A stretch of 64,000 bases of DNA from Spirosoma sp. GTDB lineage: Bacteria; Bacteroidota; Bacteroidia; Cytophagales; Spirosomataceae. The position numbers and the translations under genes are program-made. Positions 9,208 through 18,409 of this stretch are shown piece after piece. The notes below the pieces were generated by a model that made no database searches, was not told the origin of the DNA, and worked only from the letters and a program-made list of their open reading frames with translations. The stretch spans positions 248,001 to 312,000 of the forward strand of contig NZ_JAPLET010000025.1 of NCBI RefSeq assembly GCF_026391055.1, written 5' to 3'. Position 1 is the first letter of the stretch. Each line of letters starts with the position of its first letter.

Positions 9208-10830
9208 ATGAACAGACGGAGCTTTATCAAGAACAGTTCAGTTGTTAGCCTTTCTGCCAGTACACTCACTGTAGCGGCCTGCTCGTCGCCCAAACAGACA
9301 TCCACGGAAAATAACTCCTCAGACTTCACCGACGATTTTGAACTGAACGAAGTAACGATCGGCGATCTTCAAAAGAAGATGCAGTCGGGCCAGTATACAG
9401 CCGCTGCCATTACCCAGCTTTACCTGGACCGTATTAAAGTCATTGACAAGCAAGGTCCGAGCCTGAATTCGGTGATAGAGCTCAACCCTGATGCCCTGAC
9501 GATTGCCAACGCTATGGATCAGGAGCGGAAAGCGGGTAAATTACGGGGTCCGCTTCATGGTATTCCGATACTGATAAAGGATAATATTGATACCGGCGAC
9601 CAGATGATGACGACCGCCGGTGCTTTGGCGCTGGACGGCCATAAAGCCACTAACGATGCATTTGTTGCCCAAAAACTACGCGACGCCGGGGCGGTTATTC
9701 TTGGTAAGACAAACCTCAGCGAATGGGCTAATTTCCGCTCGACCCGATCGAGCAGTGGCTGGAGCAGCCGGGGCGGCCAAACCCGCAACCCGTTTGTGCT
9801 CGACCGAAGTCCGTGCGGTTCCAGTTCAGGATCAGGGTCGGCGGTGTCAGCTAACCTCTGTACCGTGGCAGTTGGGACCGAAACGGATGGCTCGGTCATT
9901 GCTCCTGCCTCGTTTTGTGGTGTTGTCGGAATTAAGCCCACTGTGGGGCTGGTGAGCCGCAGTGGCATCATTCCTATCTCAAAAACGCAGGACACCGCCG
10001 GTCCAATGACCCGAACGGTAACGGATGCGGCTATTTTGCTGGGTGCTATGACCGGTATCGATCCGGCAGATGCCGTTACGGCTGAAAGCCAGGGCAAGGC
10101 CCTGACCGATTATAGCCAGTTTTTACGGGCGGACGGGTTATCGGGCAAACGCATTGGTGTCGAAAAATCCTTTTTGAAAGGGCACGAAGGTGTTGTTGGC
10201 CTGTTCAGGCAAGCCATTGATGTATTGAAAAAACAGGGAGCCGTTATCGTTGAGGTTGAGTTGCTCAACCAATTCAGTTCCATTGGCGGGGCGGAGTTTA
10301 CAGTGCTCCAGTACGAATTCAAAGATGGCGTAAACCAATACCTGGCATCGGCCAATGCCGTTGTTAAATCGCTGGCCGAGGTCATTGCCTACAACCGCAA
10401 AAATGAAGCGAAAGCCATGCCTTTCTTCAAGCAGGAGACCCTCGAAAGCAGCGAAGCCAAGGGTGGGTTAACTAGTAAGGAATATACGGATGCTCTGGCT
10501 AAAACCCGAACGTCACGCCAGTTGATCGACAAACTAATGGCCTCCGTTAAACTGGATGCCATCTGTGGCACCAGCATTGGTTTTGCGGGCTGTATCGACC
10601 TAGTTAATGGCGACTACGACACCGGCTTCTATTTCTGTCCGCCAGCAGCTATGGCCGGGTATCCGCACATTACGGTCCCGATGGGCACGGTACATGGCCT
10701 TCCCGTTGGCCTCTCTTTTATAGCCAGCGCCTATCAGGAAGGCCCCCTACTCACCATTGGTTATGCCTATGAACAAGCCTCTAAAAAACGAATTCGTCCC
10801 CCATTTACCAGATCGTTAATTCCAGACTGA
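9208..10830 (+). CDS. Exported amidase, amidase-signature family
   Basis: A 540-residue amidase-signature enzyme. The start NRRSFIKNS resembles a twin-arginine signal and is followed by AACSS, a possible lipobox, so it may be an exported lipoprotein. The Ser-cisSer-Lys machinery is present: Lys124 in GIPILIKDNID, a serine in the GSSSGSGSA loop (205-211), and nucleophile Ser229 in GTETDGSV, followed by GVVGIKPT. It hydrolyses an amide bond; the family includes GatA-like, fatty-acid-amide and peptide amidases. The Tat-like signal and lone context argue against a GatA role in tRNA amidation. Confidence 0.9.
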   Translation: MNRRSFIKNSSVVSLSASTLTVAACSSPKQTSTENNSSDFTDDFELNEVTIGDLQKKMQSGQYTAAAITQLYLDRIKVIDKQGPSLNSVIELNPDALTIANAMDQERKAGKLRGPLHGIPILIKDNIDTGDQMMTTAGALALDGHKATNDAFVAQKLRDAGAVILGKTNLSEWANFRSTRSSSGWSSRGGQTRNPFVLDRSPCGSSSGSGSAVSANLCTVAVGTETDGSVIAPASFCGVVGIKPTVGLVSRSGIIPISKTQDTAGPMTRTVTDAAILLGAMTGIDPADAVTAESQGKALTDYSQFLRADGLSGKRIGVEKSFLKGHEGVVGLFRQAIDVLKKQGAVIVEVELLNQFSSIGGAEFTVLQYEFKDGVNQYLASANAVVKSLAEVIAYNRKNEAKAMPFFKQETLESSEAKGGLTSKEYTDALAKTRTSRQLIDKLMASVKLDAICGTSIGFAGCIDLVNGDYDTGFYFCPPAAMAGYPHITVPMGTVHGLPVGLSFIASAYQEGPLLTIGYAYEQASKKRIRPPFTRSLIPD

Positions 10831-10880
10831 TAGCCGTCACTAAGTGACAAGTATGGGCTTGGTACTATTCAGCACAACTG

Positions 10881-10920
10881 TACTTTGTCGCCGGTCTTCT
10901 TACCGATTGGCGACAAAGTA
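10881..10920. terminator. Bidirectional terminator between the amidase gene and cas6
   Basis: A perfect 12-bp stem pairs 10881-10892 with 10909-10920 (TACTTTGTCGCC with its complement) around a 16-nt loop. It sits between the convergent amidase and cas6 genes, and TACTTTTTCA follows it on the plus strand. Confidence 0.75.
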
Positions 10921-10927
10921 TACTTTT

Positions 10928-11776
10928 TCACTTTCCAACAATACCAACGCATCCAAAGCCCTCGGCGTTATAGCGTCCTACCCCCGCCAGTACGGCCAGT
11001 TCCAGCAATTCGACGGGTCCTTCCAATTCAAACCTAAAGCCATAATAGCCGCGTAATTGAGTTTGCTCACCTGAGCCCTCCTTTATGGTGAGTAGCCTTG
11101 ATTTAGGTGTGGATGGCCTGGCTATGCTTTCCCCCTCACTCGTCAGCAACCGGTACCGCAGCCTCGCATCAGCGGGCTGGTTACCGGGCAGCGTGGTGGC
11201 CTGTCGGTCAGTCTGTATGCTGCGGTACTTTGCCCATAAATTAGCGATAAGCAATGGACCAAACTGTTCATGAGCGGGGTGTAAGTACTGATCCATACCT
11301 CGCTCATCCTTCAAAGCAATAACGACCGGCGATAACGTGCGCAGCCGAATAACAGGACTGGTAATACGCACAGGAAGAGCCTCTACACGATCGATCGCGA
11401 ATTCTGCCCGACGTGTACCAGCCCGCTGTAGGTTTGACGTAATCACACACCGCTGATCCTGAAACAATCCTATCAAAAAGTGCTGGGCTGCGGTATCGAC
11501 ATAAAAGCTGACGATCCATTCTATATAAGGTGAGTTGACCCACATCCCGCCTGCTCCGGCATCTACAACGATCTTCGGCATTATCAAATCCGAAAACGTG
11601 AAAAGCTTAAAACGTCGCGTACTGGTTATCGGGTAACCCTGCTCATGCAGAAAACGAGCGTATTGAGTATCTGCCCCAGCCAGTACAGAATATATAAAAC
11701 CACTTAACTTATACGCATAATTAAAAGGTACAAGTGTTTTTGAGCTGACGGGCCGGAGCGTAAGTTTAAACTGCAT
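10928..11776 (-). CDS. cas6: Cas6 family CRISPR endoribonuclease, solitary
   Basis: Starting at the internal Met (11776) gives 282 residues beginning MQFKLTLRP, the usual Cas6 opening; an in-frame ATG at 11812 would add 12 residues. The N-terminus matches Cas6 (FNYAYKLSGFIYSVL, ARFLHEQGY, FKLFTFSDL). His44 in FLHEQGY is a candidate catalytic residue. The C-terminus carries the glycine-rich RNA-binding loop (AGVGRYNAEGFGCVGIV). Cas6 cuts CRISPR precursor RNA within repeats and leaves an 8-nt 5' handle. No other cas gene or repeat lies next to it. The remaining effector genes and two repeat-like sequences are about 26 kb away, beyond the polysaccharide cluster and on the same strand. Confidence 0.88.
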   Translation of the reverse strand: MQFKLTLRPVSSKTLVPFNYAYKLSGFIYSVLAGADTQYARFLHEQGYPITSTRRFKLFTFSDLIMPKIVVDAGAGGMWVNSPYIEWIVSFYVDTAAQHFLIGLFQDQRCVITSNLQRAGTRRAEFAIDRVEALPVRITSPVIRLRTLSPVVIALKDERGMDQYLHPAHEQFGPLLIANLWAKYRSIQTDRQATTLPGNQPADARLRYRLLTSEGESIARPSTPKSRLLTIKEGSGEQTQLRGYYGFRFELEGPVELLELAVLAGVGRYNAEGFGCVGIVGK

Positions 11777-12827
11777 AAAGATTTTCAAGTACCTGAACGG
11801 TATAGTAAACACCCAAATTTACTATACGGTAAAATAATATTATGAGGAAATTACCGCCTGTATCCGCTACGGCCGATAGGCACTTAATTACTATCACTAA
11901 ATAAAAACTTCAGCAGTTAACTTATCTCGTCGACATGTAGACATAATACAGCTAATTATAGATAAAATACCATTCCTTGTTTTCAATCATTTAATATATA
12001 TACTATATAAGCATAATATACTTTATTTATAAACTCACAGGGCCTTTTCGGCTATAAAAACTTCATATAAAACAATTATTAATTAGAATGTTATCACTAA
12101 ACCGCTATGCATTGTACACAGTATAATTGGTTGAGCAATGGGTAGTTGTAATTAATGTACCACTCACTAAATAAACTAAAACGATGCATTCACCAAGCAA
12201 AGAATTCGCAGTCTAAACATCATATAACCAAATGAAGCAAAAATGTACTTGTCACTATCTGCACCAAATAAAAAATTTCTCTCGAACAATATAAAAATAC
12301 AAAAAGTTCGAATTCATATTTTCCATGTCAAAATCATAATATAATAGTCATATAAATCCCTCACATTACTATACATATCCAACGAAAAGGTGTACAACAT
12401 CTGAATATTGTACAATAACAATTTTAAGTTGAATATTAAAGTACATAAAATGTGGGGAAATACCTAAATAAATCTATTAATATTTTTGCCAGTACTGTAA
12501 ACAAGTTGTACAGCTACAGAAGCAATAAAATACATTTTGTTTAAGTAAGGTATATTGACAAAATCTTAGAATCAAAATTCGGTTAATTTATTGTGTGTCG
12601 TTACGAATTGCTCTATCATTGAATCGTCCAACGAGACAAAACAGTTTATCGAATTTAAACTAAAGATTGGACGATAGACCTGGTTAAACTTAGCAGTTCC
12701 TATCAGTCAAATGATAAGCAACATCCACACAATCGGGTGAGACTTAGTAGTAGATAAGGCTCCACTGTTATGATCAGTTTTTTTCTACTAATGGTTAATA
12801 GATGATTTATTTGTTAGCCTGTTTTAA
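11777..12827. other. Long AT-rich region between cas6 and the LytTR gene
   Basis: About 1 kb between divergent genes. No supported coding frame and no copy of the CRISPR-like repeat found at 37987-38075. One short inverted repeat (ATCGTCCAA, 12623-12631, with its complement at 12667-12675) lies about 150 nt before the LytTR gene and could be a regulatory site. The rest shows only AT-rich sequence. Confidence 0.45.
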
Positions 12828-13184
12828 ATGCTTTTACAACCTCTTTTTAATACTCATAGTATGATGACAACTTATCCGAAACTACTCTTTTTAATGCCGA
12901 CAAATTCAATCATTTGGTTAGAAGGCGATGGAAACTACACGCGTATGCATACTCAGGATGGCAAATACCAATCTATCCCGTACACGCTTAAATACATCGC
13001 AAACAAATTACCTGACTTTGTACGCATCCACAAGTCGAGTTTAATTAATCCAATGTATGTCCAGGAACTTACAAGCAGAGGTTACCAGGATTACTGGGTT
13101 AAATTAAGCAGCGGTCAGGTTCTCTCCGTTTCGCGTAAGCGAATAGTTCAGACGGCGACCAAGCTGAACCTCCCAAAGCCCTGA
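12828..13184 (+). CDS. Stand-alone LytTR DNA-binding domain regulator
   Basis: A 118-residue protein that is essentially one LytTR domain: IIWLEGDGNYTRMH, a mid section ending FVRIHKSSLINPMYV, and the C-terminal strand KLSSGQVLSVSRKR. There is no receiver or membrane domain. An alternative start at the MMTTYPK methionines (from 12861) would shorten it by 11 residues. LytTR proteins bind direct repeats upstream of target genes and often control polysaccharide and surface genes. It precedes the exopolysaccharide cluster on the same strand, so control of that cluster is a reasonable inference. Its activating signal is unknown because no sensor gene adjoins it. Confidence 0.85.
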   Translation: MLLQPLFNTHSMMTTYPKLLFLMPTNSIIWLEGDGNYTRMHTQDGKYQSIPYTLKYIANKLPDFVRIHKSSLINPMYVQELTSRGYQDYWVKLSSGQVLSVSRKRIVQTATKLNLPKP

Positions 13185-14044
13185 CCAGTCCCTGGTCCCG
13201 TCACTACGCCCTGCCCGGAAAACATGAATAGCCGCTAAAAACAGGCCTGGAACGGCTGTTAGGCCTTGATGCTTAAGCATCTATAGAGAGTAAGTGATCT
13301 ACGTAAGGACATCTCAGAAATTCAACGTGTGCTGGCGGCTTCGACTGGTCACTGACCTTCTAAACGATGTAGGTAACAGGCTAACGTCTCTGAGATGTAT
13401 TATCCTCTAGACACTACTCATGCGATTTTTTGTGATCCATATGCTATCCATGAGTAACGCAGGAGAATGTACATCAACTCCATCCGCATGTGTTTTTCTT
13501 AACGGCTGGCAATCAGGATCAATTACCGTTTAATTTATAAATGTAGGCAAGATTTATAATCAGGCTTGCTATTTATAAATCCTTAATCAAGCAGGCAGCA
13601 TTAATAATAATCCATCCACATAACCATGACGACAACGCTCAAAAAAAGCTTCACTAAAACGTTATTTTACACGTATTGTAAAGCTATCCCTGTTCCGATA
13701 TATCCAGATTTTCTGGCAACTATCTGGCCCACCTAAAAGAGGGTATTAATGGTTTTTTACACCTCTCCGACTCGTAAATTCCGAGACAAGAATAAGGGTA
13801 GAAACGCAAGTATATTTATCCGGTACGTCCACAAATTTTCGTTGTCAACTGCCCCTATTTTTATCGCTCAATAAGCAGCTCTTAGGTTGGAAAACGCCGA
13901 AAGAAAAACGAAATGAAGACTGCATAACCTCATTACTTATCTTTTCTATAACTGGTAATTTGGTTTGAGTAGAATCCCCAAAAAAGCGCGCACATTTTAA
14001 CTAACCGATTCATTCGTTTAGTCTAGTTAAATTAACAAATTGAC
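13185..14044. other. Regulatory gap before the exopolysaccharide cluster
   Basis: About 860 nt without a supported gene. It contains a 14-bp palindrome (GATGCTTAAGCATC, 13268-13281), a 10-bp inverted repeat (ACATCTCAGA at 13309-13318 with its complement at 13389-13398) enclosing 70 nt, and an 8-bp inverted repeat (TTTAACTA at 13996-14003 with its complement at 14024-14031) just before the first cluster gene. The last is placed where an operator would be. None is a recognised RNA family. Confidence 0.4.
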
Positions 14045-15625
14045 ATGAAACCACTAGCATTTACTTACATATTATCGGTGATTTTTACTGGTTGCATATA
14101 CAGTATTGTATGTGGCCAGAATACGTCGGCCAATACATGTGATTATACTATAACCAAAAGTGGGCTTTACAAAAATGGCACTATGGGCGTTTTGCCGGGC
14201 CAAACCGTTTGTATTAAGGCAGGCACCTACACCAACTTACATTTCAGTGACTTCGTAGGTACAGCTGAGAAGCCTATTCGGTTTATAAACTACGGGGGTA
14301 AAGTGATTGTCAGTGCGGATAAGGCTCCGGCGGGTATACAGTTCTACTTTTCAAAGTACTTCATTCTGTCCGGTTCCGGTTCTTCAGATCTTGAGTACGG
14401 TATACTGGTTGAAAAAACCGGTACGGGTGGCCAGGCAGTCCGGGCAGAAAACAAAAGCTCCGACTGTGAAATCGACCATATTGAAATTGCCGGTTCCGGA
14501 TTTGCCGGTATCATGGTCAAGACAGACCCCACCTGCGATTCAACAACCTGGCGTCAAAACCTGGTTATACGGAACGTGAAAGTGCACCACAATTATATTC
14601 ATGATACAGACAGCGAAGGCATTTACATTGGCAGTTCCTTCTGGAATGAAGGCTATAAGATGGTATGTGGTGGCCAGACAAAGCTCATTTACCCACACAA
14701 TATTTATGGCCTCGAAATTCATCATAATCGAATAGAAAGGACAGGAACGGAGGGACTTCAGTACGCTGCTGCGCCAGATGCCGATGTCCATCATAATATT
14801 GTTAGTGACCCCGGCTTGAAGCCATTTGCCGCTTTTCAGAACAACGGCGTACAACTTGGCGGGGGTGTAGGCGGCAATTTCTACAACAACCAGATTTTCA
14901 ACGCCCCAGCGGTGGGCCTAACCATTGTTGGCAATGGGGGTAACTCTCAGATATACAACAACCTGATCGTAAACAGTAAAGTCAATGCGATCTTTTGCGA
15001 CAACCGGCCCGGCACCCAGGCCAATACGCCCATTGTCTTTGCCAACAACACCCTCATTGACTCGGGCGAGGAAGCAATCAAGCTGTACAACGAAACCAAC
15101 AATAACCTTGTCATCAATAATATTATTGCTAAGGTTGGCAAAGGGCGTCGGTACATCATGTTTGCTCAGGGCGCTACCGCCGAGATGACCAGCAACTTCA
15201 TGACCTCCGATATTGACTCGGCTGGATTTATGAACCCCGCCGAAGGAAATTTTCGCTTGAAAAATGACTCAAAGCTGATTGACTCCGGCCTTAGCCGCAC
15301 CGGTAGTTTTGTTAATCTGGATCTTGACAATAACCGTCGGCCAATAGGTCGTCAGATTGACGTTGGTGCCTACGAATACCACCCGCTTACCGATCGGCTC
15401 ATAACCATTTACCCTTCTCCCTGCGATGATCAGCTTTCACTCTGGTCAACGGAGCTTATTCGGCAGGTAAAAATATTCACTATCACCGGCAAGCAGGTCT
15501 TTCTGCTCGATTCTGTGCCAACAGAAACGATTAACGTACCGGTAAAGGCATTAGGGGCCGGACTGTATGTTTTACAAGCCGAAACCACTTCAGGCTCCAT
15601 ATCAAAACGATTCCTTAAACGATGA
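14045..15625 (+). CDS. Secreted right-handed beta-helix protein with T9SS type A sorting domain (copy 1)
   Basis: 526 residues with a signal peptide ending near VCGQN. The body carries parallel beta-helix repeats rich in NN and HHN turns (VHHNYIHDTDSEGIYIG, IYGLEIHHNRIERTG, IYNNLIVNSKVNAIFCDNRPG), as in pectate-lyase-like folds. A choice-of-anchor-Q-like motif (RRPIGRQIDVGAYEY) comes before a type IX secretion sorting domain that starts TIYPSPCDDQ and ends ISKRFLKR. The protein should be exported by T9SS to the surface. It may bind, cut or epimerise the polysaccharide made by the following genes; no catalytic residues can be assigned. A clear paralogue closes the cluster at 36306. Confidence 0.88.
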   Translation: MKPLAFTYILSVIFTGCIYSIVCGQNTSANTCDYTITKSGLYKNGTMGVLPGQTVCIKAGTYTNLHFSDFVGTAEKPIRFINYGGKVIVSADKAPAGIQFYFSKYFILSGSGSSDLEYGILVEKTGTGGQAVRAENKSSDCEIDHIEIAGSGFAGIMVKTDPTCDSTTWRQNLVIRNVKVHHNYIHDTDSEGIYIGSSFWNEGYKMVCGGQTKLIYPHNIYGLEIHHNRIERTGTEGLQYAAAPDADVHHNIVSDPGLKPFAAFQNNGVQLGGGVGGNFYNNQIFNAPAVGLTIVGNGGNSQIYNNLIVNSKVNAIFCDNRPGTQANTPIVFANNTLIDSGEEAIKLYNETNNNLVINNIIAKVGKGRRYIMFAQGATAEMTSNFMTSDIDSAGFMNPAEGNFRLKNDSKLIDSGLSRTGSFVNLDLDNNRRPIGRQIDVGAYEYHPLTDRLITIYPSPCDDQLSLWSTELIRQVKIFTITGKQVFLLDSVPTETINVPVKALGAGLYVLQAETTSGSISKRFLKR

Positions 15626-15723
15626 TTTACTCAACGCATTCACTTTTTACCGCTTAGCCCTCCGGCAGCTTTTGTTTCGGTTGCTCAAAACTCGATTTAT
15701 CACATTCAATCAACCTGTAAAAA

Positions 15724-16200
15724 ATGAACTATAACTTTTCCTCTCTGGCAGCGGCTTCATCAACCATCTTACTCGTCGATGAAGATCGTTTTATCGCAGG
15801 TATCCTCCGTCAAACCCTACAGGCCGAATTTACCATCAAGTATGTGTCGAATGGCATGGAAGCCATGCACTGGCTCGAACAGGGTAACTCGCCTGCACTC
15901 ATTATTACCGAGCTGAAAATGGCACAGCTCGATGGCCGTAAACTGATCCGGCTCATTAGAGACAGCACGTTACTAAGCCACCTGCCCATCATTGTTCTGT
16001 CGGATAGTGATGATAGTAATACGCGCATTGAATGCCTTGAGAGTGGAGCCGACGGGTATCTGGTGAAACCCTTCAACCCATTGGAAGTGAAAGCAAAAGT
16101 CCGCGCAATTCTGCGTCGTTCTACCATTGAAAAGACTTCCATGAAACACTTCCCCGAACGACTGACGACTACTCAGTGGGTCTTACCATCTGCCAGCTAG
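15724..16200 (+). CDS. Single-domain response regulator with Glu at the phosphorylation site
   Basis: 158 residues, a CheY-like receiver domain plus a short tail. The acidic pocket (Asp19, Glu20 in LLVDEDR), the switch Ser93 (IIVLSDSD) and Lys115 (YLVKPFNP) are present. At the position of the phospho-acceptor aspartate the sequence reads IITELKM, so Glu63 replaces Asp. Such a change often mimics the phosphorylated state, so the protein may be permanently active or respond to something other than phosphate. It lies directly before the initiating sugar transferase and probably controls polysaccharide synthesis by protein contact, since it has no DNA-binding domain. Confidence 0.85.
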   Translation: MNYNFSSLAAASSTILLVDEDRFIAGILRQTLQAEFTIKYVSNGMEAMHWLEQGNSPALIITELKMAQLDGRKLIRLIRDSTLLSHLPIIVLSDSDDSNTRIECLESGADGYLVKPFNPLEVKAKVRAILRRSTIEKTSMKHFPERLTTTQWVLPSAS

Positions 16201-16247
16201 TCTCCTCCAAATACAGCGCTTACTTCACACACCTTACCACCATTGCA

Positions 16248-17435
16248 ATGAAAACGTACGGAATTTCGCTAACGAAGAGTAAGTTCCTGATCGTTTACCT
16301 GGATTCAGATACGGCCATTCCGGCTTCTTTTATTGAAACATTCAGTCCACAAGCAACCATTATCTGCTTCAACAGTGCAGAAATGGCCTGGGGCTGGATT
16401 CAAGTCGGCAACCGTGCAGATTTGGTAATCGCCAATGTTGACGTGAGCGGACTTTCAGTATTAGAAAAGCTACGCTCATCGAAAATTGTGCCCGCACCAC
16501 CAGTTATTCTGATCACTAAAACAATAACGTCGCAACTTCAGGAGAAAGCTCGTCGGCTAACAGCCCTGGATGTATTTTCTATCGTATCAGACATTGACAA
16601 GCTCACCATGCGGGTCGACTACCTGATTCAGAAAGAAGCGTATCTGCATTCTGCCGCCCGCTGGGAAAATGTAGACCTGCCCGAGCTGAAAATACCGATC
16701 TGGAAGCGGCTACTGGACGTAACTGTCTCGCTGGCCGTTCTTATTATGCTATCACCCATTTTGCTGGTAGCAGCAATTCTGGTATACATTGACCATCCCG
16801 GCCCAGTTCTTTACAGCTCAAAACGAGTGGGTAAAAACTACAAGGTTTTTGATATGTACAAGTTCCGCAGTATGCGCCCCAACGCCGACAAGCTGCTGGC
16901 CGACATGTCGGCCCACAATATCTACGGCACGGTAGAAGCTTCGCCAACCGATAATACACGGTGCGAAAACTGCATTCGGGCGGGCATTCCGTGTCAGCAG
17001 CCACTTTTTCTGAAAGAAAAGATGATCTGCGAGCGGGAATACGTCAACGCCAAGAAAGCAAAGGCCATGTTCAGCAAGTTTCGGAATGACCCCCGGGTTA
17101 CACGGATCGGCAGTTTTTTGCGCAACAGTAGTATTGACGAACTCCCTCAGCTGTTTAATATTCTGCGGGGTGATATGTCGCTGGTGGGCAATCGTCCATT
17201 ACCGATCTACGAAGCCGAACGGCTCACCACATCCGGCCACGTACAGCGCTTTGCGGCACCCGCCGGGTTAACGGGCCTCTGGCAGGTTACCAAACGAGGA
17301 AAATCAAAGGGGGTAATGTCAGACCAGGAACGCATCCAGCTCGATATTCAGTACGCAGAGAAGTTTTCATTCAGAACGGATATGACCATTATGCTGCGCA
17401 CCGTAACGGCCGTATTCCAACAGGAGAACGTATAA
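16248..17435 (+). CDS. Initiating sugar phosphate transferase with N-terminal receiver-like domain
   Basis: I prefer the start at 16248 (MKTYGIS, 395 residues); the frame also opens at 16176, overlapping the previous gene. Residues about 10-130 resemble a receiver domain, with Asn63 (DLVIANVDVSG) where aspartate is expected. The C-terminal half is a bacterial sugar transferase: a membrane helix (LLDVTVSLAVLIMLSPILLVAAILVYI), KFRSM, PRVTRIGSFLRNSSIDELPQLFNILRGDMSLVGNRP, then GLTGLWQV. It should transfer a sugar phosphate to undecaprenyl phosphate and start the repeat unit. A cysteine-bearing insert (Cys239, 242, 249, 261) between KFRSM and PRVT could bind metal. Confidence 0.9.
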   Translation: MKTYGISLTKSKFLIVYLDSDTAIPASFIETFSPQATIICFNSAEMAWGWIQVGNRADLVIANVDVSGLSVLEKLRSSKIVPAPPVILITKTITSQLQEKARRLTALDVFSIVSDIDKLTMRVDYLIQKEAYLHSAARWENVDLPELKIPIWKRLLDVTVSLAVLIMLSPILLVAAILVYIDHPGPVLYSSKRVGKNYKVFDMYKFRSMRPNADKLLADMSAHNIYGTVEASPTDNTRCENCIRAGIPCQQPLFLKEKMICEREYVNAKKAKAMFSKFRNDPRVTRIGSFLRNSSIDELPQLFNILRGDMSLVGNRPLPIYEAERLTTSGHVQRFAAPAGLTGLWQVTKRGKSKGVMSDQERIQLDIQYAEKFSFRTDMTIMLRTVTAVFQQENV

Positions 17436-17518
17436 CCAAATCTTTGCTGCCCCTGCGGCTTTTCTACACCAACCTGCTCTTTTCGTCGAAAACGCAGAGC
17501 ACGAATCTGCCAGACATT

Positions 17519-18409
17519 ATGCAACCTTTAGTATCCATAATTACTGTTAACTACGATCAGCCCGAGGTGACCAGCCAGTTGCTCAGGTCGCTCCAGAAGA
17601 TTGACTACCCCAATACAGAAGTGTTCGTGGTTGATAATGGTAGTCCTAATCGGGGTATCGACTCGCTAGTCAGTGAATTTCCAGATACACACTTCATAAA
17701 AAGCGCGAAAAATCTGGGGTTTGCCGGTGGCAACAATCTGGCAATAGAACATTGCAAAGGAAAGTATCTGCTCTTTCTGAACAATGATACAGAAGTCGCA
17801 CCCGATTTTTTACAGCCGCTGGTCGACTGCCTGGAAACGCAGCCTAACGCGGGCATGGCCAGTCCTAAAATAAAGTTCTTTCACGAAGAAAATATGATCC
17901 AGTATGCAGGTTCGGGTAAAATGAACCCCTATACAGGACGTAGCTTTTTTGTAGGGAACCGGCAGGTCGACAAGGGACAGTTTGACACAACCCAACTAAC
18001 TCCTTTCATCCACGGGGCAGCCATGCTGATCTCCCGTAAAGTACTGCAAACCAGCGGACTGATGGATGATGAATTCTTTCTTTATTATGAAGAATTCGAC
18101 TGGTGTGCCCGTGCCCAGCGCGACGGATTTACAACCTGGTACGTAGCCGAATCCGTAGTCTGGCATAAAGAGTCTGTATCAACGGGCAAGTACAGCCCTT
18201 TAAAGCTGTATTACCTGACCCGTAACCGGCTGTATTTCATGCGCCGAAACTTTCCTCTCGCTCAAAAATTAATGTTTCTCAGCTTCTTCACGCTGGTTTC
18301 AGTCCCCAAAAACTCACTCTCATTTCTATTGACTCGTCGCTTCGATTACCTGAATGCATTTTGGAGCGGCCTGCTATGGAATATCACCCGGAAATCCTCT
18401 TTGTTATGA
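17519..18409 (+). CDS. Family 2 glycosyltransferase, rhamnosyltransferase-like
   Basis: The start at 17519 (MQPLVSIITVNYDQ, 296 residues) places the GT-A fold at the N-terminus; an upstream in-frame ATG at 17444 adds an unlikely leader. Motifs: VSIITVNY, FVVDNGSPNRG, NLGFAGGNNLA, LFLNNDTEV (the DXD-like NDT), a histidine-containing HGAAMLISR, and EEFDWCARAQRDGF. The enzyme adds one sugar to the lipid-linked repeat unit on the cytoplasmic side of the inner membrane. Its stop codon overlaps the next start in an ATGA, so the two are translationally coupled. Confidence 0.9.
   Translation: MQPLVSIITVNYDQPEVTSQLLRSLQKIDYPNTEVFVVDNGSPNRGIDSLVSEFPDTHFIKSAKNLGFAGGNNLAIEHCKGKYLLFLNNDTEVAPDFLQPLVDCLETQPNAGMASPKIKFFHEENMIQYAGSGKMNPYTGRSFFVGNRQVDKGQFDTTQLTPFIHGAAMLISRKVLQTSGLMDDEFFLYYEEFDWCARAQRDGFTTWYVAESVVWHKESVSTGKYSPLKLYYLTRNRLYFMRRNFPLAQKLMFLSFFTLVSVPKNSLSFLLTRRFDYLNAFWSGLLWNITRKSSLL

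Noticed and set aside
11777..12827. Hidden CRISPR array beside cas6
   Set aside because: Neither strand contains the GGTACGATTA core or any regularly spaced repeat; the region is only AT-rich.
13268..13281. 14-bp palindrome GATGCTTAAGCATC as an operator
   Set aside because: It stands alone, far from the start of either neighbouring gene, and a palindrome of this length can occur by chance.
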